64,000 nucleotides of DNA, from assembly GCA_015698045.1 (NCBI GenBank), contig BLAL01000338.1:62001-126000 (forward strand), read 5' to 3'. The notes under the pieces were generated by a model. The model worked only from the letters and a program-made list of their open reading frames with translations. It was not told where the DNA came from and made no database searches. This stretch comes from Rhizophagus clarus. Lineage: Eukaryota; Glomeromycota; Glomeromycetes; Glomerales; Glomeraceae. The first letter of the stretch is position 1, and every line of letters starts with the position of its first letter. Of the stretch, positions 1 to 10,760 are shown piece by piece. A program made the position numbers and the translations under genes.

Positions 1-18
1 GACTCGTCAAGTAGTATC
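1..18. repeat. Remnant of an element terminus at the window edge
   Basis: These 18 bases are the exact reverse complement of 13814-13831 and resemble 13938-13955 on the same strand. At the distal site the sequence continues to an element end at about 14022, so the matching end here probably lies roughly 200 bp upstream of the window. The match suggests that the Plavaka-bearing segment and the sequence at 13.8-14.0 kb share one terminal sequence. Confidence 0.5.
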
Positions 19-274
19 GATACGGAAAAGATGATTACTTATCGGAATTAAGCCTAAACGATAAAAGTCGAGAAAATTTCATACGATAAAAATCAAGAAA
101 ATTCAAACGATAAATATTGAAAATATTCATTGCGATTACTAACGTAAATTTATTTATTTATTTATAATAATAAAATTCATAATAAAATTCATAATGATAA
201 TAATTATAATTAATTATAAAATATTAGTATGCCACCTTAAAATAAAACATCACTTTCCAACCTATGAATAATTG

Positions 275-2088
275 CTAATCATCATAAAACAAGTCGTCAT
301 GCAACGTCATTAATGTATCATTACCTCTGAGAATTACATCTGTTTCCTCCTCCTCTTCAAAAGAGCCTGTTTTTGGGATTTTCGGAACTTCTTCCCTCAA
401 TATCTCCTGCGCGTCATGTATAGTAAAACCTCTTTTTTTTTCGAATAAATCCTAATAAAGTATTAATTCGAATTTTATCTAACTGAATAGATTTCAAATT
501 ATATAAATTGGTTTAAATAACAGCCACATACCTTAAATTTCTGATATCGTCGTTCTAGAGGTTTTTTCCCGCACTCTACGTCAGGGTAGCTAGGATTCAA
601 TACTATATCGCATATCGCTGACGTATAAATATAGATATTCTGAAATGACTCGTCGGTATCAGATATTGCGAGAAATGCGAGTTTTGTTATATTTTCGATT
701 ACATTATCGTTATCATCATATAACTTATTATAACACTCTTTAACTTGTGGTAAATTTTTCCAGCTCGTTATATCTTGCGGGCTTTTTCGTTTATTACCAC
801 TTATTGATTGTAAACCGAATTCCTTAAAAATAGCGCTTTTCACTGCTGCAACGTGTACTCCTCTCATATCTTTCATTTTTCGCATGAGCTATAAAAGAAA
901 ATAAAAAATCCATAATGATAATCGAAAAATTTAAATTAAACACAACAGTTATGATTACGATTATTAATGATAATCACCATAGAATGATGGCGTCCTGAAA
1001 ATGCGTTCGTCCACTCTCTATAGCCTACTTCACGAAGATAATCAGGATGATGTTGATTTAGCCAATTTTCGAGCTCCAACTTAAAATTTTCAAAGGTAGG
1101 CCACATATTGTCCGGAAAGGATTTATTGCACACCGAGTTATAACCTTCCTATATTAGTATGTGATAATAAATAATTGCAATTATGTTGTGATTTGGTGAC
1201 GGATGGTATAAGAGAGAATAGCACCAGGTTTTCGTTAGAAACTTACATTGAAGACCTTTTCGCTTAGGTCAATTTTTTTCTTTTTCTCATTTTGCAACTT
1301 AATCTGGTTCTGGATCCATCCGACTTTCTCGAGCGTCTCTTTATGTAATTCATATAGAGCTCGTATTTGCCTACCTTGTTTTATAAGCATGTCCTCGCAA
1401 CTTTTTCTGCTTTTAGGAGGTTGGACATTGATCTCCGGTGTTTCTTCTGCAGTTGTAGTTGACGAGCTTCTTCCATGCTCAACAGCTGGCGTGGTCGGCC
1501 TACTGCGCTGTACATTTTCTCTATTTGTTTCCGGTATAAGCGTTTCGGAATTTTCATCGCCAGCTGACGTTAATGTATTAACCCAGTAAATTGTATTAGG
1601 TGTAATAGATGTAAACTGAAATGAAATGTCGACAATTTTTGAGTCTGGAAATTATCACTTACTTTGCTTTGATTGTCTGCCGTATGTTTTGAGTTGTTTA
1701 GAAATATATTCCTTTATCCTTCGAGTGTTATTTAAAAAATAAATGATTGATTATGAAAGGTTTATTAACATAATATCTAACAAATCATAATAAATATATA
1801 TGGATCATTACCTTCTGCTAGTGGTGTAGTTTGCGAAGATTCCGCTACTACTTCCATTTCTTCTTGATCACTATCTGATCCCTGGTTACTAGTATCTGAT
1901 TTTTTGGCTGTCTCTTTAGCTTGTGAACTAATAGTATCTGATTCTTTAGCAGGCTCTTTAGCTTGCGAAGTATCTTTCCGCTTTACGATTTTTCTTGGGT
2001 CTTCTTGTTCATTATTATATTCGTTATTTGATTCCTGAGACTGTTTATCTTTGTTAGCTCTAGTGGAATATTTTCGTTTTTTTGGCAT
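275..2088 (-). CDS. Multi-exon hypothetical gene divergent from the transposase
   Basis: I do not recognise this protein. On the minus strand it starts at 2088 with a lysine-rich, low-complexity segment (MPKKRKYSTRANK, then repeated QAKE/KESDT motifs) that could be a nuclear localisation region; the first exon ends at about 1812 before a GT donor. A later exon (about 1590 down to 1248) encodes a charged region with a helical stretch (QIRALYELHKETLEKVGW). Further exons at about 1147-936 and 885-530 encode a more globular part with ENWLNQHHPDYLREVGYREW and MRGVHVAAVKSAIFKEFGL. The last exon ends at a TAG (complement 275-277) after an acidic tail. The second exon and some splice sites are not resolved. 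Its head-to-head position with the Plavaka transposase gene across a repeat-rich spacer suggests it is the element's second gene, as many CACTA elements carry two, but it could be a captured host gene. Confidence 0.5.
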
Positions 2089-3315
2089 TTTTTTAAAAAG
2101 GTTTGAAACAAATTAGTAAAAAAAGAAAGATATAAATGGTTAGACTAAAGAAGAGCGAAGAAAAATTTAGTATAAAGTGGAAAAAGGAGCAAACGAAAAA
2201 GGATTGAAGAAGAAGCAGATGAAAAAGGATTGAAGAAGAAGCGGACGAAAAAGGATTGAAAAAGATTTGAATGTAAAATCAGAGATAAAAAAAGTTTAAA
2301 AAAAAGGTTGGAAAAGTATCCTATATATAAACTTTTCTAAAGTTTGATAAACTATTTAGATCAGTAAAACTCGATGTGACGCGTAAATAATTATAATGCA
2401 TACTAATTAAATTATTATAGCGACGCGTTATTAATTGTAATGCATAATTAAAATATTATAACGATGCATATTAGTTAATTGTACTCAAAATTAAATGGAT
2501 TAAACAAGGGATAACGACGCATATTAGTTAATTGTACTCTAAAATTAAATAAATTCGAGGGATAACAATATATATTAGTTAATTGTAAATAAATTCGAGG
2601 GATAACGATGCATATTAATTATTTGTAAATAAATTCGAGGGATACGGTAACAATGCACATTAGTGTTAATTGTACTCTAAAATTAAATAAATTCGAGGGA
2701 TAACAATGTATATTAGTTAATTGTAAATAAATTCGAGGGATAACAATGCATATTAATTATTTGTAAATAAATTCGAGGGATACGGTAACAATGCACATTA
2801 GTGTTAATTGTACTCTAAAATTAAATAAATTCGAGGGATAACAATGTATATTAGTTAATTGTAAATAAATTCGAGGGATAACGATGCATATTAATTATTT
2901 GTAAATAAATTCAAGGGATACGGTAACAATGCACATTAGTTAACTGAAAATATCCAATCATAGTAGTAAATGGTATCGATCTCTTTCAATTACTCAAAAT
3001 TAAATAAATTATTTGAAAATTTAACAATACAAAACAATACAATTAATCGAGATATAACGATGCATATTTAATTGTTGTACTCAAAAATTAAATAGATCAA
3101 CAATACAATTAAGAAAAGTCTAAAAATATCTGTATTGTTTACTAATAAAACTGATCGTCGTCTACTACTAGTAAAGCTGAAATAATGAAATATATATATT
3201 ACATCGTTTTTTGGTTTTGTTCAGGCAATAAATTCCGTTTTTACTAGTTTTGTTCAGGCAACAAATTCACTTTCATAAAATTTGGTTCCATTCACTATCG
3301 CTAAAATCACTGAAA
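2089..3315. repeat. Repeat-rich spacer between divergent genes
   Basis: From about 2380 to 3110 this spacer is made of related short repeats with the recurrent words aaattcgagggataac, atgcatattagttaattg and gtaaataaattcgaggg. Between about 2603 and 2960 a larger unit of roughly 138 bp, itself built of about three sub-units, recurs about three times (starts near 2603, 2742 and 2880). Purine-rich tandem motifs (gaaaaaggattgaagaagaa) lie at 2160-2270. Subterminal or promoter-adjacent repeat clusters of this kind are common transposase-binding regions in CACTA-type elements; that role is inference. Confidence 0.75.
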
Positions 3316-6195
3316 ATGACCTATAAATGTTCATATTGTTCATGTACTTTTTCGTCAACTTATGCATTAAAACGACATATTTCGGACAAGTATCAATATA
3401 TTGACGAAGATGAAGAAGTAACCTTTCAATCAAACATGCCACACGAAGAACCTGATCTCTGGGATGATGATGATAAAGAAGTATCAAAAGTGCCATATCA
3501 TGAAGAATCTGGTCTCTGGGATGATGATCTTTCAATGAAAGATGACGAATCTGAATCGAAAATAACATTAGAACAACCCGTAGAATCTCATGAAAATTTA
3601 CAAATTTCTGAAGAGTCGGATGAGAAAAGTGGGGAATTTGATGACAACGATGAGTCGGATGAGGAAAGTGGTGAATTTGATGACGACGATAATGAGGATA
3701 ATGAAGTTAACTTAACATACTCGTTATCTATCGATGCTGAAGATTTTTGTGGGACCATACTAGATGATGCAATAAGAGACAAAACACATCCACCTAACAC
3801 TGAATGGCCGAACGACATTTATCGTGAATTCATGGAAATTGTTATGGAATATCAATTATCTAATTCTTGCGGTGATAGGATAATTAAGTTAATCAATAAA
3901 AGCAGACAAGAGGCCGAAAAAAACCTATTACCAATAAATACTAAGGAAGGTCGTATATTTCTTGATGTTAACGAATTTCCTTATATGAAATTCAAAAAAG
4001 TCCTTATCACGAAATTCCAGAATAAAGATTATTCTTTTTATTATCAACCGATAATTCATGGAATTAAAGTTCTGCTTCTTCAATCCGAAATGAATGAAGA
4101 ATTTGTTTTTAAGTATAAAAATCACAATACATTGATTAAGACTTATGGTGAACAATTCGAAAGTAATTGGTGGTATATCACGGAAAATAAAATTCCTGTC
4201 GATAACAAATTATTATCGATAATAATCTACGCCGATTCCACAACTTGTGATCATCTGGGCAAAACTTCTGAACATCCTATATATATTTCACTTGGAAATA
4301 TACCAAATTGGCAGCGAAATAAACCTAACGCTAAAGTACTTGTTGGTTATTTGCCAAAATTGAAAGCAAAAGATAATACTACAAGGAATTCTGAGTCTTT
4401 CCGAAGATTACAGAGACTCGTTTTTCAGAGATGTCTCCGAATATTATTATCGCCGATAATGAATCAAAATGACATGTATTTAGTTGTTCAAAATAAAATA
4501 CATCCATTTACACCAAAATTATCGGTTATCCTTGCTGATATGGCGGAAGCAGGAGCATTTACCGCAACATATCTTCCATCAACTTCTAAACGACCATGTT
4601 ATTATTGCTTGATAAATAACGAAGATCTTAATAATATGGCATTATCTCATATTGATTTACGAACTCCAGAAAAGATGAAACTAGCTATTAGTGAGAATCA
4701 AGCAAGTGAATTTTCGATTCATAAGGAGTTTAATTATTTTTGGGATTTTGACGATTTTAATATTTATGAGGCGACTGCTCCAGATCGTATGCATTTACTT
4801 GACCTTGGAGTAACAAAGTATCTCATAGAATTTACTCGTGAATTGTTACACTGAAAGGTCAGCAATAGAGCAGTAAAAGATATGGACCACAGATTGTGCG
4901 CAATCCCACGATATCCAGGCTTAATAATATTAAAAAACGGATTGGAAAATATATCTAAATTTACTGCCAATGATTATCGTAATATAATGAAAGTGATTAT
5001 TTTCGTTATAGATAATTTATACGATGATTATAAAGAAGGTGGAATACCATGTAAGAGACTGTGCAACATTTTTCATAAATATTTGGTAATGTATATGAAG
5101 TTGCGTCAGGAGTCATTTACGGATACCGAGTTAACAGAATTAGAGGTAAATATCGATTATTAATTCTAAACCAAATCTTTAATTAGTATTTAATTTCAGT
5201 TTTTTAAAAATTTATTACTACTATTACTAGACGTTAATAACTGAATTCTGTCAAGAATTTGTAACGATATTTGCCGAATATTCTCCAAGTCGCTGTAAAA
5301 TACCTAAACTTCACGTGCTTCGTTATCATGTAATTCTGTCAATTCGACTTTATGGTTCGATGAATGGGATGTCAACAGAAACATATGAAACTTTGCATAA
5401 GAAGAGCGTTAAAACTCCATATCGTATGACAAATAAAAGAAATTATGTTCCACAAATGTTAACTACGGTAATGTTATATGATCTGTTTCGTCATAATCTA
5501 TTTTAATCGATTAATTTAAATTTGATATGATAGGTGCGACGTCAATATTTAGCCTTGAAACAAAAAAAACCTACGATAAGGAGATTTAGTGGATTTCGAA
5601 ATCTTTTATGGGAGTTCAAATTTACTGAAATTGAAACAACAGTTTCTAAAATAAAACAAGACACCGATATCCATCATCTGTATAAAGAAGGGTTTGATAA
5701 CCTTCATGCAGGTTTTGAAGAGTTTTTGACGGAAAATGAGTTAGAATATGAATATGAATCTGGGCATTTTAAAACATATTCTAGTGTAGCTGTTGAATCA
5801 ACTGATATTATCCGAACAGCAGGAACCTTTTATGGTAATGAATGGTTCAGTGATGTAGTAGTCTCTTCCGAAGAAACTGCGTGGTATGGAAAGGTATGAT
5901 ATGCTTAAAATTTTTTATTAAGATTTTTGTCATGATGACATGTTATTAATTGAATTAAATTTAGGCACTTTTATTATTGGAATTTTCTGCAAAAGGTTTA
6001 AAAGAGCCAGTAAATCTTGCTTTGTTACGATGGTATGAAGAAGTACAAGAAGAAGAGATCATATACGACTGTCCAAGATTATGGCTAACTGATCAATATA
6101 CATGTGTTTACTTAGATTCGGTTGATATGTCAGTTCACATTATACCAAGAAATAACTGTGAAAATGAATATTTTGTTAATACGTATATTTTTTAA
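3316..6195 (+). CDS. Plavaka-type transposase (CACTA superfamily)
   Basis: DDE transposase of the Plavaka family, a fungal branch of the CACTA/EnSpm superfamily. Four exons fit in frame: 3316-5145, 5231-5467, 5534-5893 and 5965-6195, about 885 codons. The N-terminus has a C2H2-like finger (YKCSYCSCTFSSTYALKRH) lacking a clear second His, then a long acidic region. Family hallmarks follow: IIYADSTTCDHLG near residue 305 (first catalytic Asp region), YISLGNIPNWQRNKPNAK, VLVGYLPKLK, ILADMAEAG near 406, a CYYC knuckle, and ATAPDRMHLLDLGVTKYL near 488. An in-frame TGA at 4852-4854 interrupts the frame directly after EFTRELLH, while the same frame continues downstream with family-like sequence (DMDHRLCAIPRYPG), so this copy is probably inactive unless the stop is read through. 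I chose ATG 3316 because it immediately precedes the finger. The gene is flanked by repeat clusters on both sides. Confidence 0.85.
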
Positions 6196-6289
6196 GGTGT
6201 AAAATAAAATTAGATTAATATTCTTAGTATTCATTTGTATATGAGTGCGTTTTATGATTTATTAATGAAACAATAAATAATGGATTTAA

Positions 6290-6715
6290 CTTGATTATTT
6301 TTGATAATTGTCAATATCGCAAATCATCGTTGAGATTATTTTCGATAACTGTCAATATCGCAAATTATCAGTGTGATTATTTTCGATAACTGTCAATATC
6401 GCAAATTATCAGTGCGATTATTTTCGATAATTGTCAATATCGCAAATCATCGTTGAGATTATTTTCGATAATTGTCAATATCGCAAATCATCGTTGAGAT
6501 TATTTTCGATAATTGTCAATATCACAAATCATCGTTGAGATTATTTTCGATAATTGTCAATATCGCAAATTATCAGTGCGATTATTTTCGATAACTGTCG
6601 ACATCGCAAATTATCAGTGCGATTATTTTCGATAATTGCCAACATCGCAAATCATCGTCGAGATTATTTTCGATAATTGTCAATATCGCAAATTATCAGT
6701 ACGATTATTTTAGAA
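6290..6715. repeat. 41-bp tandem repeat, about 10 copies
   Basis: The unit is attattttcgataactgtc followed by aatatcgcaaattatcagtgcg, 41 bp, with two alternating 3' variants (atcatcgttgag and attatcagtgcg). It sits just downstream of the transposase gene and upstream of the element end at about 6853, where subterminal transposase-binding repeats are expected in CACTA-like elements. Confidence 0.85.
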
Positions 6716-6853
6716 AAAGTTAAATATCGTTGTATAATTGTGAGATAATTATCAAATATTATCACATTATGTTGACCATCGATTTATAAATACGATATTT
6801 ATCGATAAAGTGATAATTATCGATGTATATCTTCTGAAAAAATTTTCTGATGA
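6716..6853 (-). mobile_element. Right terminus of the transposase-bearing element
   Basis: Read outward this ends in tatatcttctgaaaaaattt followed by tctgatg. Reverse-complemented it begins catcagaaaattttttcaga and continues agatatacatcgat, nearly the same as the terminus at 9871 and similar to those ending at about 14022 and 19055. The four ends therefore belong to one terminal family. The matching left end probably lies upstream of the window. Confidence 0.6.
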
Positions 6854-9800
6854 TTATTAAATAACAATAATTATTATAACTTTAAATTATTTATTGTTAA
6901 ATAATATTATATTATTTCATCACTTTATTAGAAAGATACATTATTTTATTTTATACTATACTAAAATCTATGTTAAAAATCTATTATCTAGCAACTCCAA
7001 GAAATGTTAGAAAATGTCCAAATAGAAACACTTCCTAAACTCAAAAATCTACAAAAAAAAGAGAAACAGAAACATTAAAAAATAAATACTGATAAAAAAA
7101 CTAAAAAAAAAAGTTCAAATGATACCTTCAAAATTAATTATTCCCAGTATCCAAAACACAAATTCTACAATCGAGAAAAAAGATGTAGTGAAAGTTCTGG
7201 AAAAATTAAAAAAAAGATAATAAATAGAGTTCATTAGTAACTTTTCAGAAACAACAAAAAAAAAATTCCACTGACTCACATACCTTGATTCTAAAGTCTG
7301 ACTGATCATAATTTTCATCTGGCTGACCTGCAAAAAAAGTAAATAACGAAATGCTAGTTAACGCTTCTTGACTAAAAATAAAATAATAAAATAAAATTTC
7401 AAAATTTATACCTTCGAAATTTCCAATACCAAAATAGAAACTGATGAGACCCTACAAAAAGAAAGAAAAAGTAAGGTAATGTTTCTTCAAATATGATAAA
7501 AAAACTTCTTCAAAAGTAATTCGAAAACTTACATAGGATTTGCTATTCAAGTCAAGCCAGATTCCTATGAAATAATCTTAAAATTTTTTTTTCAAAAAGT
7601 TTTTATTTTGAAAAGTTATCCAAGATTCTGTTGATACTTAAGTCAGAACTGCAATCCTGTAAACAAAAGCGTTTCAAAAATGGTCTAGGGATTCTGGTGC
7701 TTCAAAATTAGAAACTGACCGCCTAAAAAAAAAAAGAAAAATAATGACACATTAATTATTATTTCATTAAAAAAGATGGATTTTTTTTTAAAAACAAATC
7801 TGAGATTTACTTTAAAAAAGGTACCAATATCCGCCTCTTAAGATCTGAAGAATTAATCCTACAAAATAAAAAAAAACCCTTCTATTCTAGGAATTAATGA
7901 ACAAAAAGATCCATCTAGAAAAAAAGAAAGATAACAATCTGTTAGAAACTGTTTATTAAAAAAAGAAAAAAAAATAATATAATGTTAAAAAAAAAAATAA
8001 AAAATAAAAGACTGACGCACAAAAATTTTACGTGTCTAAAAACATTTTTTTTTGTTTATATTTAAATGTTACCAGCCATCTATTAAAGAGAAAAATAGAA
8101 TATCAGTAAATGTTTTGCTAAAATAAAGCTTAAAAGAAAAAGAGAAATCTATCGAATTTCACGTATCCTAAGATCCAAAGAACTGATTGTATAAAAAAAA
8201 GAAGAAAAAATGGAACGTAAGCTTTGTTAAAATGAACAATTAAAATAGAACATGAAAAAGAAAACCAACTGAAATTCACGCAAGTTCCCGATGGAAGAAC
8301 AGTCTTTTAAAAGAAAGCAAGCCAAAACGAATCATAAATCTGGAATAAATTGTGAAGGAAAAGTTTTTTGAAGGCTCATACATCATTATAGGATATCGTC
8401 TAAAAAAAGAAACATAAAAAAAAAAGAAAATTAAAAAATTAGTAAAGTTTTAAAACATTAAAAAGGCCCACTAAAACTCTCAGAAAACTCACCAAAACTA
8501 ACACATCCTGACCATTTAAAATCAAAATTTATTTCTGAAGAGATCCAAAAACCAAACGCCTAAAAAAGAAAAAATAAAGAACTGTTAGTAACAGTTCTGT
8601 CGTCAAAATAAAATTTAAAAGTAAAAAATGAACCTCACTGATGAAATCCATGACTTTTAATTACATAATCTTCGTTAGGACATCATTGTAGTAAATGTCA
8701 AAATTTTTTCCCTGTATATTTTTGATATTGAATCTCCATGTGTCCAAATATTGGCTGTTCGCTAATTTACACGTGTCCAAACATTCCAAAGTACTGGTAA
8801 TCTACAAACGAAAAAAAAGATGAAACAATTTAGTATCATTTCATTAAAAAGTTATTCAAAAAACCTCCCTTACTGATTTTCATTTAAAAAAAGAAAACGA
8901 ACTGATGTTTTATCAAGATTTCAAGCGTTTAAGCTCGCCTAAAGAAAAAATAAAGGAATGAAATATTAATAAGTGTTTCGTTAAAAGAGTTATTTAAAAA
9001 ATTCTCTCTCTACCATTCTCTCACTTCCAAAGGTTGCATGAAATGAAGATCTATTTTTACAAGAGCCGCTAAAGCTAAAAGAAAGATGTCGAAACCTAAA
9101 AAAAAGGAGATATTGTCAGTAAAGATAAAAGAAAACTGAAACAAAAATAAAATTGAATACTTACTTCATTTCTAGAGAGAAAGTTAAAACCTAAAAGAGG
9201 AGAACTAATCATATAACAAACTATTAGTAAAGTTTGTTAAACAAAAAAAAATAAAATAAAATAAAATAAAAAAAAAATTAATATCTTGCAGAAGTATTTA
9301 GATTCCAAGGAAATCCTGAGAGAAAAAGGGTTACCAAAATGTTACGTCCAAAAAGACCAAATGAACGCCTAAAATAAAGAAAAAATAGAAAAAATAGGAA
9401 GGGAGGAAGAGGAAAGAACGAAGAGAAAGGAAAGAAGGACGAGTAAGAGAAAGAAATAAGAAAAAAAGAAAAAAGATAAAGGAAAGAAAATGAAAGAAAG
9501 GAAAGTGGAAAAATGAAAGAAAGCGAAAGGGGAAAACGAAGAAAGGGAAAGGGAAGAAAACCAAAAGGGAAAGCGAAAAAAAAGTTTAAGCTTAAAAAAA
9601 GTTAGTTAAGCATTTTATACTGGTAAATGATCGAACTGTGGATCATTATTAATATAATATCATGTGATACACGTGATGTTCAATTAGATATAAATAGAGG
9701 ACATTTCCCCAAAATAAATTTTTTTTTTTTATAATTTTTAAATTAATTTAATACCAGTATATAAAATCAATTACCGTGTATAAAATTAATTACTGGTATA

Positions 9801-9870
9801 TAAAATTAATTACCGGTAAAAATTTAATTATATTAGGGTATGTGTGCACATATGTATGCATGTACAATAC
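6854..9870 (-). repeat. Left arm of a ~3-kb inverted repeat carrying an exon/intron-like array
   Basis: This arm is the reverse complement of 10751-13760 along its whole length, with many substitutions and small indels. Read on the minus strand it holds a T-rich lead (about 9560-9370) and then some 15 short blocks, each preceded by T-rich sequence ending in TAG/CAG and most followed by a GT donor-like word. No long reading frame crosses it. Many CpG sites of the right arm appear here as TpG or CpA, so this arm looks more decayed by cytosine deamination. The outer end abuts the terminus at 6853; the inner end abuts the terminus at 9871. Confidence 0.85.
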
Positions 9871-10750
9871 ATCAGGAAATTTTTTTAGAAGATATATATC
9901 GATATTTATCACTTTATCTCAAATTATCCCATTTTATCATATTAAATAAATCGATAGATATCAAATTTGGATAGTTATTGATAAATATCTGGTGATATAA
10001 AATGATATTTAATGTTAATGATAGTTATTGATAAATATCTGGTGATATAAAATGATATTTAATGTTAATGATATTTATTGATAATAATCTGAAAGATAAA
10101 TAATGATATTTAATGTTAATGATATTTATTGATAATAATCTGAAAGATAAATAATAATATTTAATGTTAATGATATTTATCAATAATAATCTGAAAGATA
10201 AATAATGATATTTAATGTTAATGATATTTATCAGTAATAATCTGTAAGATAAATAATGATATTTAATGTTAATGATATTTATTGATAATAATCTGAAAGA
10301 TAAATAATAATATTTAATGTTAATGATATTTATCAATAATAATCTGAAAGATAAATAATGATATTTAATGTTAATGATATTTATCGGTAATAATCTGTAA
10401 GATAAATAATGATATTTAATGTTAATGATATTTATCGGTAATAATCTGTAAGATAAATAATGATATTTAATGTTAATGATATTTATCGGTAATAATCTGT
10501 AAGATAAATAACAATAATTATTTTAATGATTTATAACAAATTTTTAAATGTTAAAAAGTTTTATTAAATGATACTATTGTATAACCATTTATTTTTTTTT
10601 ATAATTATATTAAGCCTTACTACTGAAGACTCCCTCTTTTTGTCACTATAAACAGGCGGAGGGAACAGCAATGGCTTTCCCCCTATAGGCACTAATGGGC
10701 CTCTACCCGCATATAGAGGAGGGGCAGGTTCATAAGGTTAAACGTTATGC
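9871..10750 (+). mobile_element. Left long terminal inverted repeat of a second element
   Basis: It begins atcaggaaatttttttagaa and runs through the 51-bp repeats and a GC-richer segment to about 10750. Its inverse is found, in three pieces, at 14023-14636, 18241-18350 and 18982-19055. The first ~45 bases are nearly those of the Plavaka element's right end, so this element may be a non-autonomous relative moved by the same transposase family; that is inference. Confidence 0.8.
10005..10515. repeat. 51-bp tandem repeat, about 10 copies
   Basis: The unit is gatatttaatgttaatgata, then tttattgataataatctgaa, then agataaataat (51 bp). Because 51 is a multiple of 3, the minus strand gives a spurious open frame of 17-residue repeats (INIINIKYHYLSFRLLS). 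The inverse array lies at 14290-14636 and resumes at 18241-18290. I treat this as a subterminal repeat, not a gene. Confidence 0.9.
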
Positions 10751-10760
10751 ACATTGTGTA
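10610..10760. other. GC-richer conserved segment within the terminal inverted repeat
   Basis: A stretch of about 100 bp with much higher GC than its surroundings contains gggaacagcaatggctttcc and cctctacccgcatatagagg, which can form a stem (cctcta/tagagg). The inverse copy at 14040-14170 is preserved almost base for base while neighbouring AT-rich sequence has diverged. It could be a structured RNA, a promoter or a transposase site; nothing decides between these. Confidence 0.5.

Noticed and set aside
1248-1589. Plus-strand 113-codon frame
   Set aside because: It is the antisense shadow of an exon of the minus-strand gene at 275-2088, whose minus-strand reading has better composition and splice edges.
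10025-10336. Open frame of 17-residue repeats (INIINIKYHYLSFRLL), also at 14295-14813
   Set aside because: It is a by-product of a 51-bp tandem repeat, a multiple of three; the frame follows the repeat, not gene boundaries, and lies in a terminal inverted repeat.
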